From Candidatus Bipolaricaulota bacterium (GTDB lineage: Bacteria; Bipolaricaulota; Bipolaricaulia; RBG-16-55-9), in contig JAHEOA010000191.1 in NCBI GenBank assembly GCA_018609825.1, positions 1 to 19,110 of the forward strand: a DNA stretch of 19,110 nucleotides, read 5' to 3'. Below, piece by piece: positions 6,814 to 14,460 of the stretch. The translations under genes and the position numbers were made by a program. How positions within the stretch are numbered: the stretch's first letter is position 1; every line of letters starts with the position of its first letter. Below the pieces are notes generated by a model. That model ran no database searches, had not been told where the DNA came from, and saw only the letters and a list, made by a program, of their open reading frames with translations.

Positions 6814-8970
6814 TCAGTCGTCGGACTTCATGGAGAGCCCGAACCGAGCCCGATCCACGTCGACGTCCACGACCCGGGCTTGGACGATGTCGCCCACCCG
6901 AACGATCTCGCGCGGATCCCGCACGAATTGATCGGCCAGTTGAGAGATATGGACGAGGCCGTCGCGATGGACGCCGACGTCGACGAACGCCCCAAAATCC
7001 GTCACGTTGGTGACGATGCCCTCCAGGACCATGTCGAGCTCCAGATCATCGATCTCGTGGACGTCCTCGCGGAAGCGGGCGTACTGAAACTCGTCGCGCG
7101 GGTCGCGGCCCGGCTGCTTCAGTTCGTCGAGAATGTCGAGCAGCGTCGGCTCGCCCACGCCGTCCCCCGTGTATCGGTTCAGATCGATCTCGTCCAACAG
7201 CTCGGGGCCTCGGACGAGATCGGCGATCGTCACGCCGAGGTCCGTTGCCATCCGTTCGACGAGGTCGTAGCGCTCAGGGTGGATGGCCGTGTCGTCCAAG
7301 GGGTTATCGCCGTTGCGGATTCGTAAAAACCCCGACGCCTGCTCGAAGGTCTTCGGCCCGAGCTTCGGAACCGCTTTCAGTTCCGCTCGATTGGAGAACG
7401 GGCCGTGTTCGTCACGGAAACGGACGATCGCCTGGGCCACCGACACATTGAGTCCCGACACGTGCTGAAGCAGTTGCTTCGACGCCGTGTTGACGTCGAC
7501 GCCGACGGCGTTGACGCACGTCTCGACGGTATCGGCGAGCTTCTGTTGCATCAGCTTCTTGTCCACGTCATGCTGATATTGGCCGACGCCGATCGCTTCC
7601 GGGTCGAGCTTCACCAACTCCGCCAACGGGTCTTGGAGCCGACGCGCGATGCTGATCGCGCCCCGGACGGTCACATCCAGATCGGGAAACTCCTCGCGGG
7701 CGACGTCGCTGGCGGAGTAGACCGACGCGCCGGCCTCGCTGACCATGACGATCGGCACGTCCGGCGCGTCGTGTTTGAGCGCGTCTGTCAAGAAACCCTC
7801 CGTTTCGCGGCTGGCGGTGCCGTTGCCGAGCGCGACAATTTCGACTCCCTGATCGCGAATCGTTGCACGCACTCGATGGGCTGCCTCGTGGCGGGCTTGG
7901 TCGGAGCCGTGCGGATAGATCGTGGCGTGATCCAGAAACTTTCCGGTCGGGTCAACGCTGGCCAACTTGCAGCCCGTCCGGAAGCCGGGGTCCACGCCCA
8001 ACGTCGGCGTCGGTCCGGCCGGCGGCGCCATGAGCCGATCATAAAGGTTCTCCGCGAAGACCTCGACGGAGACGCGATCGGCTCGCGTCTTCGTCTCCTT
8101 GCGGAGCTGGGTCGTGATCGACGGTTTCATCAGCCGATCCAGCGCGTCGCGCAGCATCTTGCGATACAGACGGTGCAGATCGCCGGATCCCGCCTGAAGC
8201 GCGGCGGATTCGAGGTCAGCCAACATCCGGCCGTCGTCGCCCTCGACCTCGACTGACAGAATTCCCTCGTCCTCGCCCCGCACCATGGCCAAGTATTGAT
8301 GGGCGGCGACCGAGCGCACGGGCGCCTTGAAGTCGCGATACATCTCATAATTGGTCGACCCCTTCGGATGGCCGCGCTTCACGTGCGTGACGAGTTTCCC
8401 GTTCTCCCAAAGCCGTTGACGGATCTTGGCCCGCAGCTCGGCGTCTTCGGCGATGCCTTCGGCGAGGATGTCCGAGGCGCCCTGCAGCGCGTCGTCGGCC
8501 GTCTCAATCGCGTGCTCGGGATCGACGAACGGTTGGGCTTCCAACCCCAGATCGACGTGCGAGACGTCGGGCCGATTCAGGGATTGGAGTCGTTCGGCGA
8601 GCGGTGCCAGGCCGCGCTCGCGGGCCATGGTTGCTCGCGTGCGACGCTTCGGCTTGTAGGGCAGATAGAGGTCTTCCAGCTCCGTCTTCTGCGTGCAGGC
8701 TTCAATCTGCTGGCGCAGTTCGTCGGTCAGTTTTCCCTGTTCGTCGATGGATTGGAGGATCGTCTGTTTTCGAGCGTCCAGTTCTCGGAGATAGCCATGT
8801 CGTTCGAGCAGATCGCGAAGTTCGACCTCGTCCAATCCCCCCGTCTGCTCCTTGCGATAGCGGGCCAGAAACGGGACGGTTGCGCCGTCGTCGATCAGCG
8901 CGATCACGCGATCGACCGAGCGCTGCTGGAGGTCGAACTCGCGGGCGAGCGCGGCAGGGATGTCGGTCAT
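6814..8970 (-). CDS. tex: Tex-family RNA-binding protein (S1 domain)
   Basis: 718-residue homologue of the bacterial transcription accessory protein Tex (eukaryotic Spt6 relative), a cytoplasmic nucleic-acid-binding protein linked to transcription and RNA metabolism. Order of domains: helical Tex N-region with ATVPFLARYRKEQTGGLDE and LEDLYLPYKPKRRTRA; a YqgF/RuvC-like fold beginning LGVDPGFRTGCKLA near residue 325; helix-hairpin-helix modules near 497-550 (NTASKQLLQHVSGL and FSNRAELKAVPKLGPKTFEQ); and a C-terminal S1 domain (about 645-717) with GIVTNVTDFGAFVDVG. Length is slightly below the usual 720-780. The ATG at 8970 is preferred over an upstream in-frame TTG (9009) because AAGGG sits 5 bases before it and MTDI..A fits known Tex N-termini. 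It lies 49 bp after the amidase and 43 bp before hyuA, so it probably shares their transcript, though Tex has no obvious tie to their metabolism. Confidence 0.96.
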   Translation of the reverse strand: MTDIPAALAREFDLQQRSVDRVIALIDDGATVPFLARYRKEQTGGLDEVELRDLLERHGYLRELDARKQTILQSIDEQGKLTDELRQQIEACTQKTELEDLYLPYKPKRRTRATMARERGLAPLAERLQSLNRPDVSHVDLGLEAQPFVDPEHAIETADDALQGASDILAEGIAEDAELRAKIRQRLWENGKLVTHVKRGHPKGSTNYEMYRDFKAPVRSVAAHQYLAMVRGEDEGILSVEVEGDDGRMLADLESAALQAGSGDLHRLYRKMLRDALDRLMKPSITTQLRKETKTRADRVSVEVFAENLYDRLMAPPAGPTPTLGVDPGFRTGCKLASVDPTGKFLDHATIYPHGSDQARHEAAHRVRATIRDQGVEIVALGNGTASRETEGFLTDALKHDAPDVPIVMVSEAGASVYSASDVAREEFPDLDVTVRGAISIARRLQDPLAELVKLDPEAIGVGQYQHDVDKKLMQQKLADTVETCVNAVGVDVNTASKQLLQHVSGLNVSVAQAIVRFRDEHGPFSNRAELKAVPKLGPKTFEQASGFLRIRNGDNPLDDTAIHPERYDLVERMATDLGVTIADLVRGPELLDEIDLNRYTGDGVGEPTLLDILDELKQPGRDPRDEFQYARFREDVHEIDDLELDMVLEGIVTNVTDFGAFVDVGVHRDGLVHISQLADQFVRDPREIVRVGDIVQARVVDVDVDRARFGLSMKSDD

Positions 8971-9019
8971 ATCGCCCTTATTGTGCGCGATGGCGCAAGC
9001 TGGGTTCAAGCGAACGGAC

Positions 9020-10201
9020 TCAGTCGATCGGCGGCCAGTTCTGGAGGAGATGGAGCAGTCGTTCGTCGCTCCCGCGCGGTCCCATCAGCTGGACGCCGAC
9101 GGGCAGGCCATCGGCGTGAATGCTCGGGACCGCCACCGCGGGCAGGCCGCCCAGGCTCGATGGCGTGACAAGCGCCAAGACACTCGATCGGAACGCCGCG
9201 GCCTGTTGGCGATCTTCGAGATCGGCAACCCGGGGAGCAACACCCGGAGAGCTGGGCAGCAGCGCCAGCGTGTCGCCGTCGCCGAAGAGCGCGTCCAGCG
9301 CCCGCACAAGCTCGGGTTCGCGCGAGATCGCTCGGCCGATATCGGCGACGCTCAGCTCAGATGCCGCCTTCAGCTTGCGTTCGACGTCCCAGCCGAAGCG
9401 CGGCTCGCGCTGCGCGATCCATTGTTGGTGGACGGACCAGACCTGCGCGCCGCCGATCACGCGCTGGACGTCGCGGATGTCTTCAAAAAGCCGCAGATCG
9501 GTCTTGGAGACGTGGAGGCCGAGCGAGGCCAACCGTTCGGCGGCGTGCTCGCCCGCGTCGATGCCGGCTCGGTCACTGAACGCCTCGGCATCCCGCAACA
9601 CGAGGGCCCGCTCGAAGCCGTGCGAGGGGGGCGTGTCCCATGACGGAACAAGCACTCGAGCGACTCGCTGCAGGACCTCTGGGGACTGCGCCAACGCGCC
9701 GACGGTGTCGAGCGAGGGCGCGAGCGGTGCAAGCCCTTCGACCGGGATGCGCCCGTGGGTCGGCCGTATCCCGAAGATCCCACAAAGCGATGCCGGCAGT
9801 CGAATGGATCCCGCCGTGTCGGTGCCAAGCGCGAACGGGACCTTCCCGCTCCCTACGGCAGCGGCTGAGCCCGACGAGGACCCGCCGGCGATCCGCTCGG
9901 GATCGTGTGGATTGCGCGGCGTGCCGAAGTGGGGATTCACGCCGGTCAGTCCGTAGGCCAGCTCGTGGGTATGCGTCTTGGCGGTCAGCTCGGCGCCGGC
10001 GGCGCAGAGCGCGCGCACCGCCCAAGCATCGTTGGCGGGGGTCCCATGCCACTCGGCATAGGCGGGATTGCCGGCGTTGGTGGCGTGGCCGGCCACGTCG
10101 AACAGGTCCTTGGCCATGAATGACAGATCCGCCAACGGACCGTCGCTCGCGCGGGGATGACCGTCGACCCGCTCAACGATGGCGCCGAGCGGGTCATCCA
10201 T
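9020..10201 (-). CDS. Amidase signature family hydrolase (AMI1-like)
   Basis: 393-residue amidase-signature enzyme that hydrolyses a carboxamide or related C-N bond in the cytoplasm. The Ser-cisSer-Lys triad is present: K31 in MAKDLFDV, S108 at the start of GGSSSGS (106-112) and nucleophile S132 in GTDTAGSIR (126-134). The pattern GNPAYA...HTHELAYGLTGVNPHFGTPRNP with a short C-terminal region most resembles the compact AMI1-like (indole-3-acetamide hydrolase-like) branch rather than GatA, which is longer. Substrate is unassigned; indole acetamide cannot be claimed. Its ATG overlaps the end of the decarboxylase gene by 8 bp, so the two are likely made together and may act in one pathway. tex follows after 49 bp. 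AMI1-like proteins of about 400 residues are usual, so there is no sign of truncation. Confidence 0.93.
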   Translation of the reverse strand: MDDPLGAIVERVDGHPRASDGPLADLSFMAKDLFDVAGHATNAGNPAYAEWHGTPANDAWAVRALCAAGAELTAKTHTHELAYGLTGVNPHFGTPRNPHDPERIAGGSSSGSAAAVGSGKVPFALGTDTAGSIRLPASLCGIFGIRPTHGRIPVEGLAPLAPSLDTVGALAQSPEVLQRVARVLVPSWDTPPSHGFERALVLRDAEAFSDRAGIDAGEHAAERLASLGLHVSKTDLRLFEDIRDVQRVIGGAQVWSVHQQWIAQREPRFGWDVERKLKAASELSVADIGRAISREPELVRALDALFGDGDTLALLPSSPGVAPRVADLEDRQQAAAFRSSVLALVTPSSLGGLPAVAVPSIHADGLPVGVQLMGPRGSDERLLHLLQNWPPID

Positions 10202-11657
10202 CCCGAAGCTCGTCCCCCAGCCGGACGACCTCGCGCACCAGGAGGTCGAAGTCGCCCCGACGGCTGCGATGGTTCGTGATGGCGACCCGAATGACGTACG
10301 CGCCGCCCAGCATCGTGTAGGACGGCACGGCGATCCCCTGCTCGTGAAGCTCCATGAGGATCTCGCGATTCAGTCGATCGAGCACGTCCGGATCTATGCC
10401 TTCGGGAGCGTACCGAAAACAGACGATGTTGAGCGGCACGGGCGCCTTCAGTTCCAGCGACGGCGTCTGTTGCACGAGCTCGGCCAGGTAGCGGGCCTGA
10501 TCGACGTTTTGTTGGATCAGCCGAGCGTATTTGTCGAGGCCGTGCTCCTTGAACGACATCCAGATCTTCAAACCGCGGAACCCGCGCGAGAGCTGGACGC
10601 CGTAGTCGCTGAACCACAGGTCGCCCGACCCCAGGCCGCGCTCGGCGTGTTCAAGATAGTCCGGCGTCAGCGAGAACGAGCGCCGGTGGGCCTCTTCGTC
10701 CCGAACGAGCGTGCATCCGGCCTCGTAGTTGACATACATCCACTTGTGCAGATCGAACGCCAGGGAGTCGGCCCGCTCCATGCCCTGAACCCGATGATGA
10801 AGCTGTGAGGTCAGCCTGGCCCAGGCGCCGAACGCGCCGTCGACGTGGAACCATAGATCCTCTCGTTCGGCGATGTCGGCCAACGCGTTGAGATCGTCAA
10901 ACGCGCCCGTGTTGACCGTTCCGGCGTTTCCGACAAGACAGAAGGGGCGGTATCCGGCTTCCCGATCGCCGCTCAGTGTCTGTTCCAGACGGTCGGTGTC
11001 GATTTGGTAGTCGTCGTCCACGGGGATCTCACGCAGCGAGCTGTGGCCCAACCCGAGGAGCTCGACGGCCTTTTGGATCGAGCTGTGCATTTGCGTTGAG
11101 CCGTAGAGCGTCCAGCGGTTGGACGATGCCTGGAGGCCGTGCTCGCGGACGTCGAAACCGAGATGGGCGTTCCGAGCCACCGTGAGTCCGACGAGGTTGG
11201 CCATGGAGCCGCCGCTCGTGAGCAGCCCGCTGGCGGCCGCTGGAAACCCCATCAGCGCTTTGCACCACGCGATCACCTGGGCCTCGACGTCGTTGGCGAC
11301 GTGGTTCCCGCCGCCGACGTTCGGGTTGAGCGTCGCGGCCAGCATCTCCGCCAGCGCCCCGGACGCCGTCCCCGTCCCGATGACCCAGCCCCAGAAGCGC
11401 GGGTGGATGTTGCCCATCGGGAACGGCAGCACGTGCTCTCGAAAGTCCAGATAGGCGCGCTGGGCGCCCTGCGGCTCGCGCGGCACGGGTTGACGCAATG
11501 CATCCCGTGCTTGATCCGAGACCGGCTCCCAGGCCGGGCGGTCGCGAACGGACGCCAGATAGTCGACCATGTCCTCGACCATCCGATGGCCAAGCTCCTT
11601 CAACTCGTTCCAATCCTGCGGATCGAGCGACTCTTCTCGGGGAGGTTCGTCGGCCAT
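10194..11657 (-). CDS. PLP-dependent group II amino-acid decarboxylase family protein
   Basis: 487-residue fold-type I PLP enzyme of the aromatic-L-amino-acid/glutamate decarboxylase group. The Schiff-base lysine is K305 in FDLHKWMYVN; D273 in HVDGAFGAW contacts the pyridine nitrogen; H191 in QMHSSIQKA matches the His that stacks on the cofactor ring; TSGGSMANL (147-155) and GNAGTVNTGAFDD (243-255) form the phosphate and cofactor pocket. The N-terminal helical segment with HPRFWGWVIGTG (85-96) replaces the HPxFF region of canonical aromatic decarboxylases, so the substrate is uncertain; related proteins are often listed simply as pyridoxal-dependent decarboxylases. The ATG at 11657 has AAGGAG 5 bases upstream. 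It begins 39 bp after msrB and overlaps the amidase start by 8 bp. Tryptophan, phenylalanine, tyrosine or another amino acid could be the substrate; aldehyde synthase activity is also known in this family. Confidence 0.92.
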   Translation of the reverse strand: MADEPPREESLDPQDWNELKELGHRMVEDMVDYLASVRDRPAWEPVSDQARDALRQPVPREPQGAQRAYLDFREHVLPFPMGNIHPRFWGWVIGTGTASGALAEMLAATLNPNVGGGNHVANDVEAQVIAWCKALMGFPAAASGLLTSGGSMANLVGLTVARNAHLGFDVREHGLQASSNRWTLYGSTQMHSSIQKAVELLGLGHSSLREIPVDDDYQIDTDRLEQTLSGDREAGYRPFCLVGNAGTVNTGAFDDLNALADIAEREDLWFHVDGAFGAWARLTSQLHHRVQGMERADSLAFDLHKWMYVNYEAGCTLVRDEEAHRRSFSLTPDYLEHAERGLGSGDLWFSDYGVQLSRGFRGLKIWMSFKEHGLDKYARLIQQNVDQARYLAELVQQTPSLELKAPVPLNIVCFRYAPEGIDPDVLDRLNREILMELHEQGIAVPSYTMLGGAYVIRVAITNHRSRRGDFDLLVREVVRLGDELRDG

Positions 11658-11696
11658 TCGGACTCCTTCACGTAGCGGGGAAGATCCGACGATGGG

Positions 11697-12080
11697 TCAT
11701 CCGTCGGCGTCGAGCTGGAGCGCCACGGAGTTGATGCAGTAACGCCGCCCCGTGGGCTCCGGCCCATCGTCGAAGAGATGGCCGAGATGGGCGTCACAGT
11801 GGGCGCAGCGGACTTCGGTGCGGATCATGCCGTGGCTTCGATCCTCGAGGAGTTGGACGTTGCCCTCGTCGATCGCGTCCCAGAAGCTCGGCCAGCCCGT
11901 TCCGGATGGGTACTTTGTCTCGGAACTGAACAGCGGCGCGTCGCAGCAGACACAGCGATAGACGCCGTCGTCCTTGCAGTCCCAGTATTCGCCGGAGAAC
12001 GGCGGCTCCGTGCCGCCCTCGCGACAGACTCGCTGCTGTTCGGGCGTGAGTTCGCGCTCGGTCGGGTTCGTCTCGGCCAT
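11697..12080 (-). CDS. msrB: Peptide-methionine (R)-S-oxide reductase MsrB
   Basis: 127-residue methionine-R-sulfoxide reductase, repairing oxidised methionine in proteins in the cytoplasm. Structural zinc cysteines are C43/C46 (YRCVCC) and C92/C95 (RCAHC); the catalytic Cys is C115 in [20 protein letters not shown] (61-70) is the substrate-pocket motif. In many MsrB proteins the residue before GWPSF is the resolving Cys; here it is T61, so another Cys (for example C45, C19 or C35) or thioredoxin directly would have to recycle the enzyme. The ATG at 12080 is chosen over an in-frame GTG at 12089 because a strong GGAGG lies 8 bases upstream of it. It is the first gene after a promoter-like site and is followed after 39 bp by the decarboxylase gene. 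Confidence 0.95.
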   Translation of the reverse strand: MAETNPTERELTPEQQRVCREGGTEPPFSGEYWDCKDDGVYRCVCCDAPLFSSETKYPSGTGWPSFWDAIDEGNVQLLEDRSHGMIRTEVRCAHCDAHLGHLFDDGPEPTGRRYCINSVALQLDADG

Positions 12081-12368
12081 CGGCGTCACCTCCTCCGAGT
12101 GCCGATCATAGCAGGGCAGCGCTCGCGCGTCGATCCATCGGAACGGGGCTCAATGCCGGCGGCGCGCTCAAGATCTCCTCGTCCACAGCGCGGTCGGCAG
12201 CGACGAGCCAATCGAGCGTCACCGAGGGGTCTTCGTGAATGGCGCAGGGACGCCGATGGGTGCGTCAAGGTCGCGGCTTGCCCTCGGTCGGGAACCCCAA
12301 CGGGTAGTCCGCCGGAACTGGCCGGCTCCTCGGTCGACGGCCGATCCGACTCGTGGGATTTCCCTCGA
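12081..12368. other. Gap of 288 bp between remA and msrB
   Basis: No recognisable gene. The end next to msrB holds the promoter-like site reported separately. One short minus-strand frame runs from a GTG at 12222 to a TGA at 12106 (38 codons, product rich in Ala, Asp and Leu); it stays open upstream for about 14 more codons but has no Shine-Dalgarno sequence and I recognise no family. A 5-bp hairpin of GCCGG arms (around 12311-12326) has no T tract and is not a convincing terminator for remA. In Firmicutes remA is followed by gmk; nothing like it is here. Confidence 0.4.
12105..12133 (-). promoter_or_regulatory. Candidate sigma70-type promoter for the msrB-to-purH run
   Basis: Minus strand: TCGACG (12133-12128, 4 of 6 consensus) and TATGAT (12110-12105, 5 of 6) with a 17-bp spacer. 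Transcription would start near 12098, giving a leader of about 18 nt that contains the GGAGGAGGTG Shine-Dalgarno of msrB. Position directly before the first gene of the run supports it. No operator was recognised. Confidence 0.5.
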
Positions 12369-12614
12369 TCAGTCGGAATCGACGTAGCGTTCCGCAAGCG
12401 TCGGCGTCCGCAGCGGCGACAGCACCACGTAGCCCGATCGCGTTACGAGCACCGCCCGTCGCTTCCGACCGCGGGTGAGGTCGATCAGGCGGTTCTGCGC
12501 GTCGTACGCCTGGATCATCTCCTTGATCGGAAGCGAGTCAGGACGCGCGATCGCGACGATCTCGTCCTTGCTCACCATGTTGTCGAGGCCGACGTTCAAC
12601 AGACCGTTGCTCAT
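12369..12614 (-). CDS. remA: RemA/DUF370 family putative DNA-binding regulator
   Basis: 81-residue protein of the RemA (YlzA, DUF370) family. In Bacillus subtilis RemA is a ring-forming DNA-binding activator of matrix and osmoprotection genes. The family core is clear: LLNVGLDNMVSKDEIVAIA, then PIKEMIQ, LIDLTRGRKRRAVLV and VVLSPLRTPTLAER. Length is typical. Against B. subtilis RemA recalled from memory, R50 is kept, position 51 is Lys rather than Arg, and position 18, an important Arg there, is Glu here; DNA binding may therefore differ. The ATG at 12614 has AGGTG upstream and follows the ribbon-helix-helix gene by 10 bp, so the pair is likely one operon. The usual gmk-rpoZ neighbours are missing. 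Targets are unknown. Confidence 0.9.
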   Translation of the reverse strand: MSNGLLNVGLDNMVSKDEIVAIARPDSLPIKEMIQAYDAQNRLIDLTRGRKRRAVLVTRSGYVVLSPLRTPTLAERYVDSD

Positions 12615-12624
12615 CTGGGTTCAC

Positions 12625-12795
12625 CTAACCTTTCTTGGCTTTCTGCTCCTCGCGCTCGACGAACTCCTCGAGGGCTTTGACCACAAGGTAGTTGACCGAG
12701 CGGTCCTGCTCCTTGGCCAGCTTGTTGAGCCGTTCCACAGGGTCGCTCTCGCGCTTGCCCTTCGGCACGTAAATGGTCAGCTTATCCGTGGCCAT
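12625..12795 (-). CDS. Small ribbon-helix-helix (CopG/Arc-like) protein
   Basis: 56-residue protein beginning MATDKLTIYVPKG, followed by SDPVERLNKLAKEQDRSVN and YLVVKALEEFVEREE, and ending in a Lys-rich tail. This is the pattern of a minimal ribbon-helix-helix DNA-binding domain: one beta strand (about 4-11), helix A (about 18-30), the turn at DRSVN, and helix B (about 35-50). Such proteins dimerise and bind the DNA major groove through the strands. A full AAGGAGG lies upstream of the ATG at 12795 but 12 bases away; a second GGAG is 3 bases away, so the exact initiation signal is slightly odd. The gene is 10 bp before remA. No toxin gene of the usual toxin-antitoxin kind is adjacent, so an autoregulator or co-regulator with RemA is more likely than an antitoxin; that is inference. 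Confidence 0.85.
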   Translation of the reverse strand: MATDKLTIYVPKGKRESDPVERLNKLAKEQDRSVNYLVVKALEEFVEREEQKAKKG

Positions 12796-12833
12796 GCGCT
12801 CCAAACGCCTCCTTAGGGGTGCTCTGTGAAACC

Positions 12834-12862
12834 ATGATAAGCGGCCGGGCGGAATCTCGCCA
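12834..12862 (-). promoter_or_regulatory. Candidate promoter for the ribbon-helix-helix/remA unit
   Basis: Minus strand: TGGCGA (12862-12857, 3 of 6) and TATCAT (12839-12834, 5 of 6) with a 17-bp spacer, about 38 bp upstream of the start codon. A second possible pair (TTGCCC and CACAAT, 18-bp spacer) lies slightly further upstream. The better -10 favours the first. Both are pattern matches only. Confidence 0.4.
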
Positions 12863-12982
12863 GCATTGTGGCATATACCCCCTCATTCGGGCAACGATCG
12901 GCCTTGGCCCGTTCATAGCGTCTCGTCATTGGACGATCCACGGAAACACTCGCTGAGATCGGTCAGGATGGGGAACGACCGG

Positions 12983-14311
12983 CTAGCTCGACTCGGCAGG
13001 CGCCTCGATGGGTTCGGGCGGCGACGGCGGCTGCTCGGGGAGCCGCAACCGGACCTTCAGCACCTCGCGCGCGGTGGCGCTCTCCACCACGACGGTCACG
13101 CCGTCGATGCCGACGGACCGCCCCGGGCGGGGAATCTCCTCCAAGTGCTCGGTCACGAGCCCGCCGATCGTGACCGCGCCGTTGGCGGGCAGCTCCAGGT
13201 CGAGCTCCTCGTTGATCGCGCTCAGCTCGGCGTCGCCCTCGATGAGATACTCCCGCTCCGACAGTTGCCGGATCATGCGGCGCGGCTCGTCGTATTCGTC
13301 GCTGATCTCGCCGACGATCTCCTCGAGGACGTCCTCGAGCGTGATGATGCCGGCCATGCCGCCGAACTCGTCGACGACGATCGCCATGTGCTTCTTGTGG
13401 CTCTGGAACTCCCGCAGAAGGTCGTTGATCGGCTTGATCGTCGGCGTGAAGAACGGCGGCCGGACGAGCTCCCGATGGGCGTCCAAGAGCGTCTCGTCGT
13501 CGTAGTCCGCGCGCAACAGGTCCTTGGCGTGGAGGATGCCGATGATGTTGTCGCGGGCGCCTTCGTAGACGGGATAGCGCGAGTGTCCCTCCTCGACGAT
13601 GAGCGCATGGACATCGCGCATCGACGTGTCACAGGCCAGCGAGACCACCTCCGGCCGCGGGACCATCACCTGGCGCACCACCAGATCGTCGTAGCTGAGA
13701 ATGCGCCAGATCATGCGTTCTTCGGCCTCTTCCACGATGCCGTAGCGCTCGGCTTCGTCGAGCAAGTGCTCCAACAAATCCCGAACTTGCGCCTCGTTGA
13801 CGGGGGCTTGATCGGACGGGTCCGGCGCGCTGGGAAAGACCAAGCGACGCAGGCCATGGCGAATGCCCTCGGACGCCCGTACGAAGGGGAAAAGCGGACG
13901 AATGACCCAGTAGAGGGGGCGCATGAGCGTCAGGACCCAGTTGGCGATCCGCTGTCGGCCCATGTAATAGGGCACCAGTTCGCCGAGGGCGATGAGATAG
14001 GCCGCGGCGATGCCGAACGCCAACCCGACTTTGGCCCCGAGGCTCCAATCGGGCGCCAAGGCGTAGCTGAGCATCGCGGCGGCGATGCCGGTCAGCGCCA
14101 ACACCAGATCGGTCAGCAGCGCGACCGCGCCCATGACGCGCTGTGGCTGGGCCATGAGCGCGTGGATCATGCGATGGTGGCGGGGATGGGTTTTCGATAG
14201 GGCGGTAAGGCGCAGTCTGCCCAACGAGGCGACCGCCACTTCCAGCGCGGTCATCATGCCAGCCAGCACCGATAGGGCGGCCAGCGCTACGAATCCTAAG
14301 CTAGGATCCAT
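12983..14311 (-). CDS. CNNM/CorC-type membrane protein: DUF21, CBS pair, CorC_HlyC domain
   Basis: 442-residue inner-membrane protein of the CNNM/CorC family, whose members are linked to magnesium or cobalt export. The DUF21 region has hydrophobic segments at about 5-28, 60-85, 93-118 and 124-143, with TALEVAVASLGRLRL (21-35) and GELVPYYMGR (110-119). A CBS pair follows: one from MVPRPEVVSL (217) to HAKDLL (261-266), the second around HMAIVVDEFGGMAGIITLEDVLEE; then a CorC_HlyC domain (YLIEGDAEL to the C-terminal KVRLRL) and a Pro-rich tail. In typical members the membrane motif reads GExxPK; here it is GELVPYY, lacking the Lys, so transport may be altered. The gene has its own good promoter, GAGGTG upstream of the ATG at 14311, and is divergent from accB. 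The 187-bp gap to the ribbon-helix-helix gene has no clear terminator. Confidence 0.92.
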   Translation of the reverse strand: MDPSLGFVALAALSVLAGMMTALEVAVASLGRLRLTALSKTHPRHHRMIHALMAQPQRVMGAVALLTDLVLALTGIAAAMLSYALAPDWSLGAKVGLAFGIAAAYLIALGELVPYYMGRQRIANWVLTLMRPLYWVIRPLFPFVRASEGIRHGLRRLVFPSAPDPSDQAPVNEAQVRDLLEHLLDEAERYGIVEEAEERMIWRILSYDDLVVRQVMVPRPEVVSLACDTSMRDVHALIVEEGHSRYPVYEGARDNIIGILHAKDLLRADYDDETLLDAHRELVRPPFFTPTIKPINDLLREFQSHKKHMAIVVDEFGGMAGIITLEDVLEEIVGEISDEYDEPRRMIRQLSEREYLIEGDAELSAINEELDLELPANGAVTIGGLVTEHLEEIPRPGRSVGIDGVTVVVESATAREVLKVRLRLPEQPPSPPEPIEAPAESS

Positions 14312-14335
14312 TCACGCGTGCACCTCAATGTCCGT

Positions 14336-14364
14336 ATTCTAGCTGGGCTGGCCAGACTTTGCAA
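14336..14364 (-). promoter_or_regulatory. Sigma70-type promoter of the CNNM/CorC-type gene
   Basis: Minus strand: TTGCAA (14364-14359, 4 of 6 consensus) and TAGAAT (14341-14336, 5 of 6) separated by exactly 17 bp. The start would be near 14329, about 18 nt before the ATG, with the GAGGTG Shine-Dalgarno in the leader. TTGCAA is its own reverse complement, so it could also serve as a plus-strand -35, but the matching plus -10 (TAAGCT, 18 bp) is poor. Confidence 0.6.
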
Positions 14365-14460
14365 TTGGCGCAAGAGGTGGAGTAAGCTGGACGCCATCGG
14401 CAGCCGGACCCTTGACGCGAGGTCAGGGGCCGCTGCGCCGTGAGCGGGTTCATGAGAAAC

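Noticed and set aside
8971..9009. Longer Tex start at an upstream TTG
   Set aside because: The ATG at 8970 has a well-spaced Shine-Dalgarno and fits the family N-terminus. The extra 13 residues are not family-like.
9020..11657. An indole-acetic-acid pathway (tryptophan decarboxylase plus indole-acetamide hydrolase)
   Set aside because: Both families are broad. The known tryptamine and indole-acetamide routes do not use these two enzymes in sequence, and no substrate-specific residues could be identified.
12625..12795. Antitoxin of a type II toxin-antitoxin pair
   Set aside because: The following gene is clearly RemA/DUF370, not a toxin, and no toxin-like gene lies on either side.
984..14311. 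Many long open frames on the strand opposite to the genes, some over 250 codons, for example plus-strand 11778-12680 and 12866-14200
   Set aside because: High GC content keeps antisense frames open. Their products are low-complexity, match no family, and lie opposite genes with clear conserved motifs.
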